64,000 nt of DNA from assembly GCA_018873245.2 (NCBI GenBank), contig JAEMBT020000009.1:5201180-5265179 (forward strand), given 5' to 3'. Origin of the DNA: Archegozetes longisetosus. Taxonomy: Eukaryota; Arthropoda; Arachnida; Sarcoptiformes; Trhypochthoniidae. The notes beneath the pieces are model-generated. The model was not told the origin of the DNA. It saw only the letters and a list, made by a program, of their open reading frames with translations, and made no database searches. Below, one piece after another: positions 47,215 through 57,261 of the stretch (positions within the stretch are counted from its first letter, which is position 1; each line of letters opens with the position of its first letter). The translations under genes and the position numbers were made by a program.

Positions 47215-47355
47215 AACGGTTTCATATATTGAATTAATTTTAAGCAATAATTATTGAAAATAACGTAATAAAAATTGTTGTCCCAGAATTGTCCTGGATT
47301 TTTTCGAAATTTCTGATTAACGTTCTTGGTTTCTCCAACAGAAGTTGGTCACATT
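45972..47355. mobile_element. GTGACCAAC-type MITE with a nested element and a (TC)n run
   Basis: Left GTGTGACCAACCGTCC and right GAAGTTGGTCACATTAG form short TIRs with subterminal CCCGGATTTT / GTCCTGGATTTT blocks, resembling but distinct from the GGGTGRCCACC family. A second TIR element is nested at about 46456-47132. A (TC)n microsatellite lies at 47177-47211. Confidence 0.55.
46456..47132. mobile_element. Nested MITE with CATATATGAAGCGGGGAC termini
   Basis: CATATATGAAGCGGGGAC at the left and its exact reverse complement at the right (about 47111-47128), with the next bases (TTA[T/C]) also pairing. The flanks share AACTTTTT. Inside are an AT-only near-palindrome (46640-46780) and a GGTGCTGAT / GATGATAATGAT-rich stretch (46800-46880). 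An ATG frame at about 46608 (MKTRSMARNRQ) runs into the AT palindrome and is not called as a gene. Confidence 0.65.
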
Positions 47356-47397
47356 AGATGCTCAGCTTCATACCTTAAATCGTTGAAAATGATTTTT

Positions 47398-47465
47398 TGG
47401 TTTAGTTTCACCAAAAAGTATTGCTCTCACAAATAGAGACTGCATTTATAACATTCTAAAACTGA
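47398..47465 (+). pseudogene. GR exon-1 fragment
   Basis: Reads SFTKKYCSHK in one frame, and in nucleotide alignment follows the GLVSPKKVGLTNGEDVYKL stretch of copy D (GGTTTAGTTTCACCAAAAAG, then CTCACAAATAGAGA). About 70 bases survive. It adds another lost receptor copy between C and D. Confidence 0.5.
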
Positions 47466-47469
47466 TCGA

Positions 47470-48878
47470 AAAGCTGTTTTAATGAGCAGATATGTAAATC
47501 AAATATTTGCACCAATGGCTGAATTTTTTTCTACTACTTGCCATTAATATCATATTTTGTTTAAGAGAATTGATATTTCTTGTCATCACATATAGCCTTA
47601 GTTCCCACAAAATTCTCGAAAGTTTTTGCGACTCATAAAATAATACTAATTAAATTTGCCCAATTTATTGAATTACATCAAAGTAAAGGTTTTTACAGTA
47701 AAGTTCGCAAATATTGGGTACAATCTTAAAGTTGCTCTTAAATCATTTTCAAATGTATTGATCTGTTTGAGGTTATAAAAATCTCATGTCCAACATAAAG
47801 TTTAATAAGTTTACAGTTTTCAATTGATGAAATTCTTCATCAACTATAGTGTAGAGATGTCATAACTCAAAAATCTTATCAGAATTAAATTTTGCGAACC
47901 GCGACTCACACATGACTAAATGTTCAGATTCTCTCGCGACCCACCGAGATCTCTGCTCTACGAATATAATAATCTCCTAAACAAGAGTGCAAACTAAGAG
48001 TAATTTCAAAAATAATGAACTCAATTAATGAACAATTCATAGCTAATGATATTAAATACATAATGACTGATAAAATAAGCACAATTTCGTATAATGTTCA
48101 TATATCAAAAATAATAGTTTTGATTGGTTTATGGGTTATTCCACTAGACTGATAGAAGTCGACAGATCAGAAGTCCTGAAATTTATAATTGCATAACAAA
48201 TGCTTAAAGGCTGGAATTCAAGATTTGATTTAAATAGTATTGAATTTAAGCTTTAACAAAGATATTCATATTGTTAATAGAATTTAGAAACTCATATCTA
48301 ATCAAATTAACTTAAGCATCAGATAAATGTCAACATTTTACTACAAAACATTTTGATAGCCCGGTTCTAATAAGATATTCATTACTCTCCTTCGCCCATT
48401 ATTTAGTTACGGCACTGAATTAATGCTAATATAAATTATCTTGCTTTTCAGTACTCATACACTAAATTTATAAAGATAATGCGTTCTTCGAATAAATTTC
48501 AGTAAGCAAATAGGTTTTAAGCTATATTTTATCGATTTATTTCAAATTTGTTATTCAAGATCTCAAACGAAAATTATGATCTTATTATTAGAAATTTATA
48601 AACTATTAGTGAAATATTTCCTAATTATTAATGATCCATAAAGATATAATAGAATTATTTGTATTTTATACAATAAAAATAAGCTTATAACAACTTGAAC
48701 TGAAATAATAGTTGTTAATGGTATCTTAGTATTGATGCTCGGCATTTATTAAACGAATTGAGTTAGAAACAGCCCTTAAAGTAATATAATTTATAAGCAA
48801 AAGTTTATTGTAAAGTAAAAATGAATTCATTTGGATAAAATATTTTTACTATTTTATAAACACAAATCTAGATTGTGA
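47470..48878. other. Intergenic and 5' flank of GR gene D
   Basis: AT-rich. From about 48440 onward it matches the upstream flank of copies A and C (TACTCATACACTA, TTTTATCGATTTATTTCAAA). Nothing coding seen. Confidence 0.45.
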
Positions 48879-50250
48879 ATGAAGTCCGGAAGCAGTATAT
48901 TCGATCCTAATAAAATTTTACCATCAAAAGTAGTACTCAATTCAGTTGATTCTCACTTATATAGAATCGGTTTATCTTTGTTTTCAAATGAATCCGTCAA
49001 AAGGAAAAAGTTTAATAATCCAAAATTCATATTCATTATTCAATTGCAACTATTAATACGTTGTATTATTTCGTTTTTTTCTTCAGGAGAAAATTTAGAT
49101 CTTTATGTATATATCGGAGTGTTTGGATATTTTCTCAACGCAAGAGTACATATAGACATCGCGGCTAGTCTTATAATATCCATATCAATAGTGTCTCAAA
49201 TTCTCCATTATTACAACTATAAGAGCAATATAAAGCCCTCTTGTCTCAAACTATTTGAAATGCTATCGGGATTGGTTTCACCGAAAAAAGTTGGTCTCAC
49301 AAATGGAGAAGATGTCTATAAATTGGTTAAAATTACGAAAACCCTATTCTTAATTTGGAAGTTTATACCTAATCTAATATCCTGGATCACTATTATTGTG
49401 GCGCTCATTACATTTATTCGAAACGAATCGATTAAACAATTTATAATATTTGGTATTCCTTACAGCATTCTGTGGGGCGTCACATGTTATCATATCTACA
49501 GTATTATTGTCTCACAAATAGTTTATTTCTATTTAATATGCTATTATCTCAGATGCAAAATATTCAGAATCAATGAAAGAATGAGAAATTCACTCAAAAC
49601 TCCAAGAAAGAGACACTTGGATTTAGTGAGTTTAATCCAGTCCTTAATGTCAATACATGAAGAAATCAATGATTATAATAATAGCTATTGGTCAAAATTT
49701 CTGTTCTATATTTGGATATCACTCTCATCCATAATCAATACACTCATTTATCAGTCTTTGTTTGGAAGAATGGATTTTCTAGTGAGATTTATATTATTCT
49801 ATGTCAGTACTTTATTTATTTCAATCCTATTATTGGTCATTAAGACCGCGTCGTCTGTTCACTGTGAAGCTAATCAATCGTATAAGTTACTGAATTCTAG
49901 TATCTTTTCATTTAGTGGTAGACGTCTAAACAATTCCAAACGTTTGAAGGTCTGAATAATACTAATATAACTTTATATTAAACATTTATTGAATTTGTTT
50001 TAATCATAGTTAATGTCATTAATTGAAAAAATTGGTCAGAAAAGAGTTGGATTTTATTGTTGGAAATTATTTATAATTAACTATTTTCGTGGATATGAAG
50101 TAAGTATTTACTAATAATATAATTTAAAAACCTTAAATTTGATTTCGTCTTTTACAGATCGTATCGATAACAGTCATCTTTTTGTTCAAAATTATAGAAA
50201 TGTCGAAAAGCGATTCAAATAGAATTAACGATCAAAGGCACTTCTCATGA
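48879..50250 (+). CDS. Gustatory receptor (7TM chemoreceptor), copy D, 3 exons, intact
   Basis: Exon 1 48879-49949 (357 codons), exon 2 50010-50099 (30), exon 3 50158-50250 (30 plus stop): 417 residues, phase 0 throughout. The second donor is a consensus GAA|GTAAGT, which fixes the equivalent weaker site in A-C. Exon 1 is collinear with copy A without gaps and shares IHEEINDYNNSYWSKFLFY and the SPKKVGLTNGEDVYKLVK loop. Exon 2 has GFYCWKLFIINYFRGYE; exon 3 has IVSITVIFLFKIIEMSKSDSN. Relative to A, the tail is nine residues longer because A's reading stops with TGA where D has AGA. No lesions; expected to be a functional ligand-gated channel of gustatory neurons. Confidence 0.88.
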
Positions 50251-50504
50251 ATTCTAATTTGATCAAATTTATTGAATTATACTCTTATGAACATTAATCT
50301 ATGTCTATAAAAATGTAAAATTGTTTTAGAACTTGTGTTGTCTTAAATGTAATATTGACGAATATGGAAATCCGTTTATATTAAATTTGTTGCTATTTAT
50401 ATAAAAGCTTTTGTTGTGAGAATTGAAGCTGATATAATTCAAGCTTAAAAATATCGGCAAATAAAACAGTTAAAGAGTCAAATAGAGAAATATACTGAGG
50501 GTAT

Positions 50505-50820
50505 GCAAAGAATATGATCCATGAATGAGAAAATTAATTTTAAAGTTTTTTCGTTTGATTATTCTAAACTTGTTATTCAAAATCTTGTGAAACACAGCCA
50601 TTATCATTTCTAAGATGTTAATCCTAAATATAAATTAATGATAATTGTTTAAACTTATTAATGATCTAAAATGATCATTTATATTAATTTAATCAAATTT
50701 AATTTAAAATTTGAACTGAAATAATATATCTTTAGTAGTTTTTAGTACTTGATGCTCAGCATTTATAAAGCGAATCGGGTTAGAAATAACTTTCAGGGTT
50801 TGAGATATGAGGGCCATCTA
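50505..50820 (+). repeat. Orphan copy of the GR upstream flank
   Basis: Matches about 48520-48790 upstream of copy D (TTATTCAA[A/G]ATCT, TTGAACTGAAATAATA, TTGATGCTC[A/G]GCATTTAT, GTTAGAAA), but no receptor exon follows. Instead the LDLR-like relic begins within 20 bp. This marks a duplication or deletion junction. Confidence 0.55.
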
Positions 50821-50833
50821 TCATTCTTATAAT

Positions 50834-51600
50834 TCAAATTATAAGGTATTGGTGGAGCGCAATAAAAAGCATAAAAACTCTGGCTGTCCAGTAGAACAGA
50901 TCATGGATCCAATCGAATACAATTCTACCTAAATGATGATACTTCTGTCGAATTAAATCATTTTTCTTATTGATTCTTAAGCAACTATTAGAAGTGTCGT
51001 CCAAAAGCGACCGAATATTCGAAAACTGATTATTCCATAACAATAGATTTCTCAATAGACTATAATCTATTGCATTATTTGAATCCTTTTCCTCAAAAAT
51101 CACATTTTTTTCATTAAAGTTAATTATTTTATCACTTCTGAAAAATGCTTTTCATATATCTGTTATTTTCATATTGCAAAGACTTTTCCATTTACATTTT
51201 TGCCATAGCCTAAACTATACTTCCTCACGGTCAGACATGAATTATGAAGCGGTGTCTGTCATAGGGAAATTACAATTCCAACTCTCATCATTCTAGTAAT
51301 CCCAGCTAAAGCTATTACCTAACATTGCCATCTATTGCCCCTATTATTAGCGTAAACTCTTATAAGTCTATGCCCCAATTTTAGGAGAGGTTTTCCTATA
51401 AAAGTTGATAAGCAAATATATATTAGGATTCTTTTACCTCGTATTACTCAATAAAGTTAAATAAATCCAAAAATTATGTTGTGCTACGAATTTATATTGC
51501 AATATAACAAATGAATGTCTGATTGCTTGAATTCATGAAATTTTTTTTGTTTATTAATTGTAAGACTGTAACAAAGATAATGTTGAGCAGACTCTATTAT
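50834..51600 (-). pseudogene. Second LDLR-like (YWTD) relic with a 314-bp insertion
   Basis: Minus strand: 51580-51510 matches the start of the 24.1-kb copy, 51160-50834 continues (AFFRSDKIINFNE, AIDYSLLRNLLLWNN, RIVFDWIHDLFYWTA), then similarity ends. It contains a stop near 51150 and is cut off after one propeller blade. It lacks the one-base loss seen near 23846 in the other copy, so the two decayed independently. The insert at 51180-51493 is flanked by an exact 9-bp repeat ATATTGCAA (51171-51179, 51494-51502). Confidence 0.7.
51180..51493. mobile_element. 314-bp insertion with 9-bp target duplication, family unknown
   Basis: Recognised because the flanking gene sequence continues on both sides (compare 24.0-24.1 kb) and ATATTGCAA is duplicated exactly. 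The insert has no clear TIRs, no TG...CA ends and no coding sequence. A 9-bp duplication would fit a MULE-type element. Confidence 0.6.
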
Positions 51601-53190
51601 ATGTAGTAAAAAATTTTCGTTAAAATTTTTTGCCAACTCGTCTCTTCTCCTCTTATTGACTTTACAAAACTGATCCTATCTCATCTCAAGACTAGATTTA
51701 GTTTTCATTAACTACATTCTAAGTTAAAATCTTTACTTGGGAAGCTCAAAAAGGCTGATGCATAATGTCAGCCCTAAGGGCTTTGGGTCGATCAAAACTT
51801 AAAAAGGCCGAAGGGTGGTAACTCTGAGTAATGGTATCAATTAATTCCCAGACATAATTAGCTCAACACCTCTAAAAGTCGCCGCTGATACTTACTCTTG
51901 GTTCTTCTTTCTACGCAGATGTCATAAGAGCAGATTTTTCAGCTCCATCTCCCGTATGGATGGCGGGATGAAATTCATTATTTTATAAATTGACTTTTCA
52001 ACTGATCTGTATGTATTTTTTAACGCTGATTCCGAATATCAAATCCAAATTTTTTAAATATCGAATACTTTTCGAGATATTCGACTTTAAATATTTTATA
52101 TCGAATTTTTCCACTTTAAGATTTTTTATTATATGATATATGATTTCGGTGTAGAATTTAACATTGATTACAATTATGAAACCCCTTTTTCGATATCTAT
52201 AATATCCTTAGAGAAAATCGAAGATTCATTTTAAACCTTTACTTTAAGGACATCTAGCGGATAAACTATAAGTTATATAGAGGTGGGCCCATTGACAATT
52301 TTGATCAGGATGATGACCTCTATTAAAATATATCATGAGATCCCGGGTGTATGGATAGGCAGAATTCTATAGACTTATTTTCATCGTTCTTGGATAGCGC
52401 TTTATTAAATTTTTATTTTACTCTTTGTTTTAAGTTATTTTTCAATCAAGTTTAAATAAAAGCATAAAATTTATAAGCTATTGAATAATTTACCCATTAG
52501 CATTTTTGGGTTGAAAAATATAAAGTTTCTGACAATAGTTTGTGTAAATTTCCTCGCTGTTTTACTCATCTTTTTGAAGATTACCATTATTGCTCATATT
52601 AAGTACTTTAAATTAAATTGCAATTTAAACATTAAAAACAGTCTCAGCAGCTAATTTTTTCATAATTTTAAACTTATATTGATGTATGTTTTAGCCAAAA
52701 ATAATTAAAAATGCTTTGTAACACCCAAAATAACTTTCCTAGTTAGTGTCACTTTAGCCCCTTATCTACAACATATTCATGGTGACAGCCCAAGAAGCGT
52801 GTATCCAAGTTGTTCCAACAAAAGATATCGAACAGAGGTGATGTATGCCTTCAGACGAGTGATTGGAGTGTAAACATTATTATCATTTATGATCGTGATT
52901 CAGTTGAAGGTAATAATTACGTTTGCATTCTAATAACTCATCTGAAGACGTACACCACTACTTTTGATATCTTTTGTTGGAAAAACTATTATAAAATTAC
53001 CCACACACTAGCACAGTTTTAATGTTTGCAATATTTACTATACTGAACCTAATTTTTTTAGAGTTAGAGTTAGGAATCCTTTAAGTAACCGCCTGCACAA
53101 CCGAAATCTTACCAAAAACTTAATAATCCTTAGTAGTAACAAGAAGAAAGCCCATTATTATATCAGCCTCCCTGTGATGTGCATCAACAT
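51601..53190. other. Intergenic with an inverted repeat copy
   Basis: 51838-51870 matches 24288-24320, the distal end of the duplicated LDLR block. 52620-52770 is the inverted counterpart of the repeat at 42585-42720. The 70-codon frame at 52810-53022 has no recognisable domain. Otherwise nothing seen. Confidence 0.45.
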
Positions 53191-53778
53191 CGTATCAGGC
53201 CAGTTCAGCGCAAAAAATTCAGCGCATTAAGATTCAGCCAACACAATTTAGCGCACAGAAGTAAAGCGCAGAGACAATTCAGCGCACAAAAGCTAAGCGC
53301 AACAAATATATATTTTGCTTTTTTCAATTATTTTGAAAGCTGTAATGCTTTGTGATTTGAACAAGAAATGCTTTATATATAAGTTAATTCTCTAACTCTC
53401 ATCACTCGATGGTGATACCGGAGTAACTAATTGGTTATTGCTAGAGTGGGTGATGGTCTTAAGGAAGATCAGAGCCTTCATCAATTACAAGTTGAACAGT
53501 TTCTTTCAGGAGGTGAACCACAAGCGAAAAGGAAGTATCGGGACGCTGCCACCAATTTAAAGAAGATTGCTGTTAAGTTTGGAACAATCCCTATCATAGA
53601 TTATCTTAGTGCTATTGCCCATCATATTTGAATACGAGTTTAAATAATGGTTTTATAATTTTAATATGCGCTGAATTGTAAAAGTGCTTTATTGTCTTTG
53701 CGCTTAAATTTTGTGCGCTGAATTGTGTTTGCTGAATCTTCGTGCGCTAAATTTTTTGCGCTGAACTGCCATGAAACC
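53191..53778 (+). mobile_element. MULE remnant with repeated-word TIRs and 9-bp target duplication
   Basis: Flanked by an exact 9-bp duplication CATCAACAT (53182-53190, 53779-53787). The TIRs, about 115 bp, are made of degenerate TTCAGCGCA words: left CAGTTCAGCGCAAAAAATT, right the inverse ending TTTTTTGCGCTGAACTG. The interior 53431-53631 encodes the C-terminal tail of a FLYWCH/MULE-type transposase (HQLQVEQFLSGGEP, KRKYRDAATNLKKI, IDYLSAIAH). The catalytic core is absent. It is a deletion derivative of a Mutator-like element. Confidence 0.82.
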
Positions 53779-54251
53779 CATCAACATATTACTGAGTCTG
53801 ATTTATAATTTGCTTTGATTACTATGTTAAATATTCTGTAAGTTTGTTAATATCTTCAAAATTATGGTCTGATGCAAAGAATTCCACGATAAAGTCACTT
53901 CTGGTCACTATTGACGATTATCAAGTTTTGAAATGATATCCTTTTTTAAAATTACAAATGCTTTTGTAAATAAAAAAGCATAATAATAAATCATTAATAT
54001 TGCCTGATAATATTTTGATCAGAATTTTGATCAGAATTATGAACTAATATTTAAATTACAAACAAATCATTTTAATTAGACGAAAAAAGGAATAAACATT
54101 ATTTCAAAAAATTATTGATTTTTATATTAATTAAATCATATCATTAATAATCTTACTGTTGGAAATCGTTATGCTCTGAGAAAAGAGTTTAATACAAATT
54201 TTCTCATAAAAAATATTGAATTTACAATCAAATAGAGTAAGATCTATTCAA

Positions 54252-56726
54252 TTATTTCAATTTAATCAACTTTGAAAATAATAGGCCACCAAACTTAGAA
54301 GTGAATTTATAAACGGTTAAAACATTGATTCCTAACCAAAAACCCGCTATCCCTCCAATATTAGCCATGAAAGCAGTTTTCGTCATCGATGGTATATAGT
54401 TAACCTCAACTCTGGGTCTAGCTTTAGGCTCAATATATATTTCACAATCTGATTCATTCAACGCATAAAAAGTATTCTCAACTCTACTGAACTCAAAGTC
54501 GGTTCCAAAGCATTCAACTTTGCACTGAGTGTTACATCTATAAAATATATTATTTATGGTTTCTAAATTACACGAAAAATCAGAACTACAATCCTCTGAA
54601 TCATAAAAACCGCATAACTGACCATCACTGCAAAGCTTATCCATAGGATTAAGTAAGTCTCTTCTTATTTCTAGATAATCAGGTATACATCCATTGCAAG
54701 CTTTTCTACTTTCCCGAATTTCGCATTTTGATGAACAGTCGTGTTGAGACTTGAATAGTGGATCAGATTCATAGTCATGACAATCGGTTTCATAAGGAGT
54801 AGGTAAGAGTCTTGTGGTCGTTGTCCAATATCTTAAAAAATATAAACTTCTAGGTTTTAATCTTGCAAATCCGTCCGGATATAAGGGTAATATAAATGGG
54901 GAATGAATCGATGCATCAATACTATAATAACGTTTATCTGAAATAAAAGCAAAATCTTTAGCTTCAGTAAAAACTTAGTTGATTGTTGTAAATAATGTAC
55001 AGGTGAGGCTACCTAACTTACAAATTTAGAGTTTTGTTCAGTTCGCATATCTGACCCTTATCTGCATATCATAGTGTACAAATTTTCTCATCAGCTGGGA
55101 AAATATCTATTTTTTCATTCAGAATACACAAATTTTAATCAGAACAAGAATATTTTCTATCATTTAAATGCTATTATTACTTTTCTCAATCTAAAGTATT
55201 CGATTAATTTTGCACAGATTTGAACCAAAAGAAATTTAGTAACTGTAACAAGAAGAATTAGAGTAAAAGATTGTTACTGGAAAGTATTATTCTTATCAAC
55301 TTTCACAAGCTAACCATTACTCAAGACGATCTATGAAATAATTGATAAATTGACAAACTATTAGATATTTAATAATAATCAAAACTAAAATAAGAAAACA
55401 ACCGGCTTTGCGTTCAATGTTGGCATCATTACTAAAACTAGTGCTAATTATTTTCACATTTAAATAAGCACAGGACTGGATACTCATATTGAATTAAACA
55501 GTATAAAGCAATAGTACGCGTCATAATTATTTGTTAATTTTAAGTGAGGGTTAGATGATGATTAATAACGCTTTATGCCATTCTAATGCTTAATTAGTGA
55601 CTATAAAAATTTTTCCTTGCGTTTTATACGCATCTTAAACATATGAATAACAATATGGAGAACAGTATAACTCGGATTATAGGAACTTTTTATTTAAAAG
55701 ATATTTCGAGATAATAATCTATTAAATTTTCAATAACGCTAATATTATACAATCAATTGCCAACTAATCTTCGAAACAGGGATAATACTTTTAATAATAA
55801 GAAATAAAACCTTGAATGCCTTTTACTATATTCTATGCCTTTAAACATAATTCTTTTCTAAACTGTTACATATATAGTGAACCAGCGTCAGTTTAGATAT
55901 CGCAATCATAGTAATCATTCCACGATAAAGTTCTACAATTAATTAATGTAAAGTAATGACGATTTCCTAGAAGAAAGCTTTACATTCATTTCTAGCTCTA
56001 TGGATAATTTACATCAGCTCAAAACTCTTTTAAAGATTAAGTTTTTTCGATTGAATTAAGGACAAAGTTCATCTTATAAATACCTGAATCTTGCTTAGAT
56101 GAACTCATATTCAAGTTCATCAAGAGATCAATCCATCCTATACTCCAAATTTGAGATACATATTCCAATTGACTCTCATTCTTCAGATGTGTAAAATATG
56201 TTTTGCACTTCTTACCATCTTGAAAGGATTGAATAGAAATTTCATGAAAATTGCAATCTTCTAGTTCAGTTCTGTTCACAAGAGTACAATCCAATAAATG
56301 ATCAAAGTCAAAACTATAATTAAATGCCTTAGCAAAAGTAAAATTTCCAATTTTCTTATCTAGAAATCCATAAATATTTTTGAAATCTGTCGAATGAATA
56401 TCAGATACATTTCGTTTATTATTGTGTTTATCTTTTATCATGCTTTCTATTTCAGGAAATACTGTCTTCAATTTTTCAAGATTAAAGAATTCATCTGAAC
56501 AGAAAGTAATGGCAGGAATTTGATCGAATTTCTGTAACACGTATTTAGTTTTCGTAACTGCTGTGGTTCGATATTCGAGATATTCTTGTGTTGTTTGAAA
56601 TGATTGATACAAAAATCCGATAGAACTAATGATAGTTATGTAGAATTTTAGAGTATACAAACTCGAATACTTCTCTTTGAATGTTTGAAACATTATCCTT
56701 TTCTCTAATTTAATATTTCTCCTCAT
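54252..56726 (-). CDS. DEG/ENaC-family cation channel subunit (pickpocket-like), 2 exons
   Basis: Exon 1 56726-56084 from a true ATG; donor CAG|GTATTT (phase 1); intron 1146 bp; acceptor TTTCAG; exon 2 54937-54252. The frame closes to 442 residues, at the short end for the family. Exon 1 has the first membrane segment (about 26-44) followed by QTTQEYLEYRTTAVT and FDQIPAITFC (about 67-76), the family's FPAxTxC. Exon 2 contains LLPTPYETDCHDYE, then Cys-rich sequence (DCSSKCEI, ACNGCIPDY, CNTQCKVECFG). The second membrane segment carries GGIAGFWLGINVLTVYKF, equivalent to the GLWLGxSxLTxxE selectivity/TM2 motif; the usual Glu is Lys here. Subunits form trimeric sodium-permeable channels used in mechano- or chemosensation. 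No lesions. The 229-codon reading of exon 1 alone runs into the intron. Confidence 0.9.
55000..56036. other. Intronic sequence of the DEG/ENaC gene
   Basis: AT-rich; no repeat pair or nested gene recognised. Confidence 0.4.
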
Positions 56727-57261
56727 TTTTAAGTCACTTCAGTTTTAAAGTAAAGTTAGTTGGATCACACACTTTTTATTATGGTTTTATTCCTTCTGTC
56801 TATCAAATTTTAATTTTCAAACACTCAATAGACGCAAACAGTACTTAATAATAGTCAGAAAGCTCTTAGATATAAGTATAATCTTAAGTATTGTGTCAGA
56901 AAAACAAAAATAATCAATACTTGTACTTAATAAACGGTTTTCCTATGAAATTTATTGCACTTGTGAAACTTGAAGAACAAAATGATAATATAGTTTACAG
57001 CTTGATTTCAATTATATGATATTTCATATTCAGTATATATGTAAGCAATATGTTGATTAAACATCTTATTACTTCAATATCTTCTATGAATTATTGATGA
57101 GGTTTTTTTGCTAACACACTATCTAACAATAAAACACAAAAAATGCATTAATTTCAAAGATTCCATTGAATTGGCATTAATTTGAGATATCGATCAATGT
57201 TTACACATATCTCATAAGTTACGATCAAACATATTTGAATAATAGAAACTTGCTAAACAAG
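56727..57261. other. 5' flank of the DEG/ENaC gene
   Basis: AT-rich; nothing recognised. A promoter reading leftwards must lie here. Confidence 0.35.

Noticed and set aside
51180-51493. Possible solo LTR
   Set aside because: The ends are not TG...CA and the target duplication is 9 bp; no primer-binding or polypurine signals can be tied to it.
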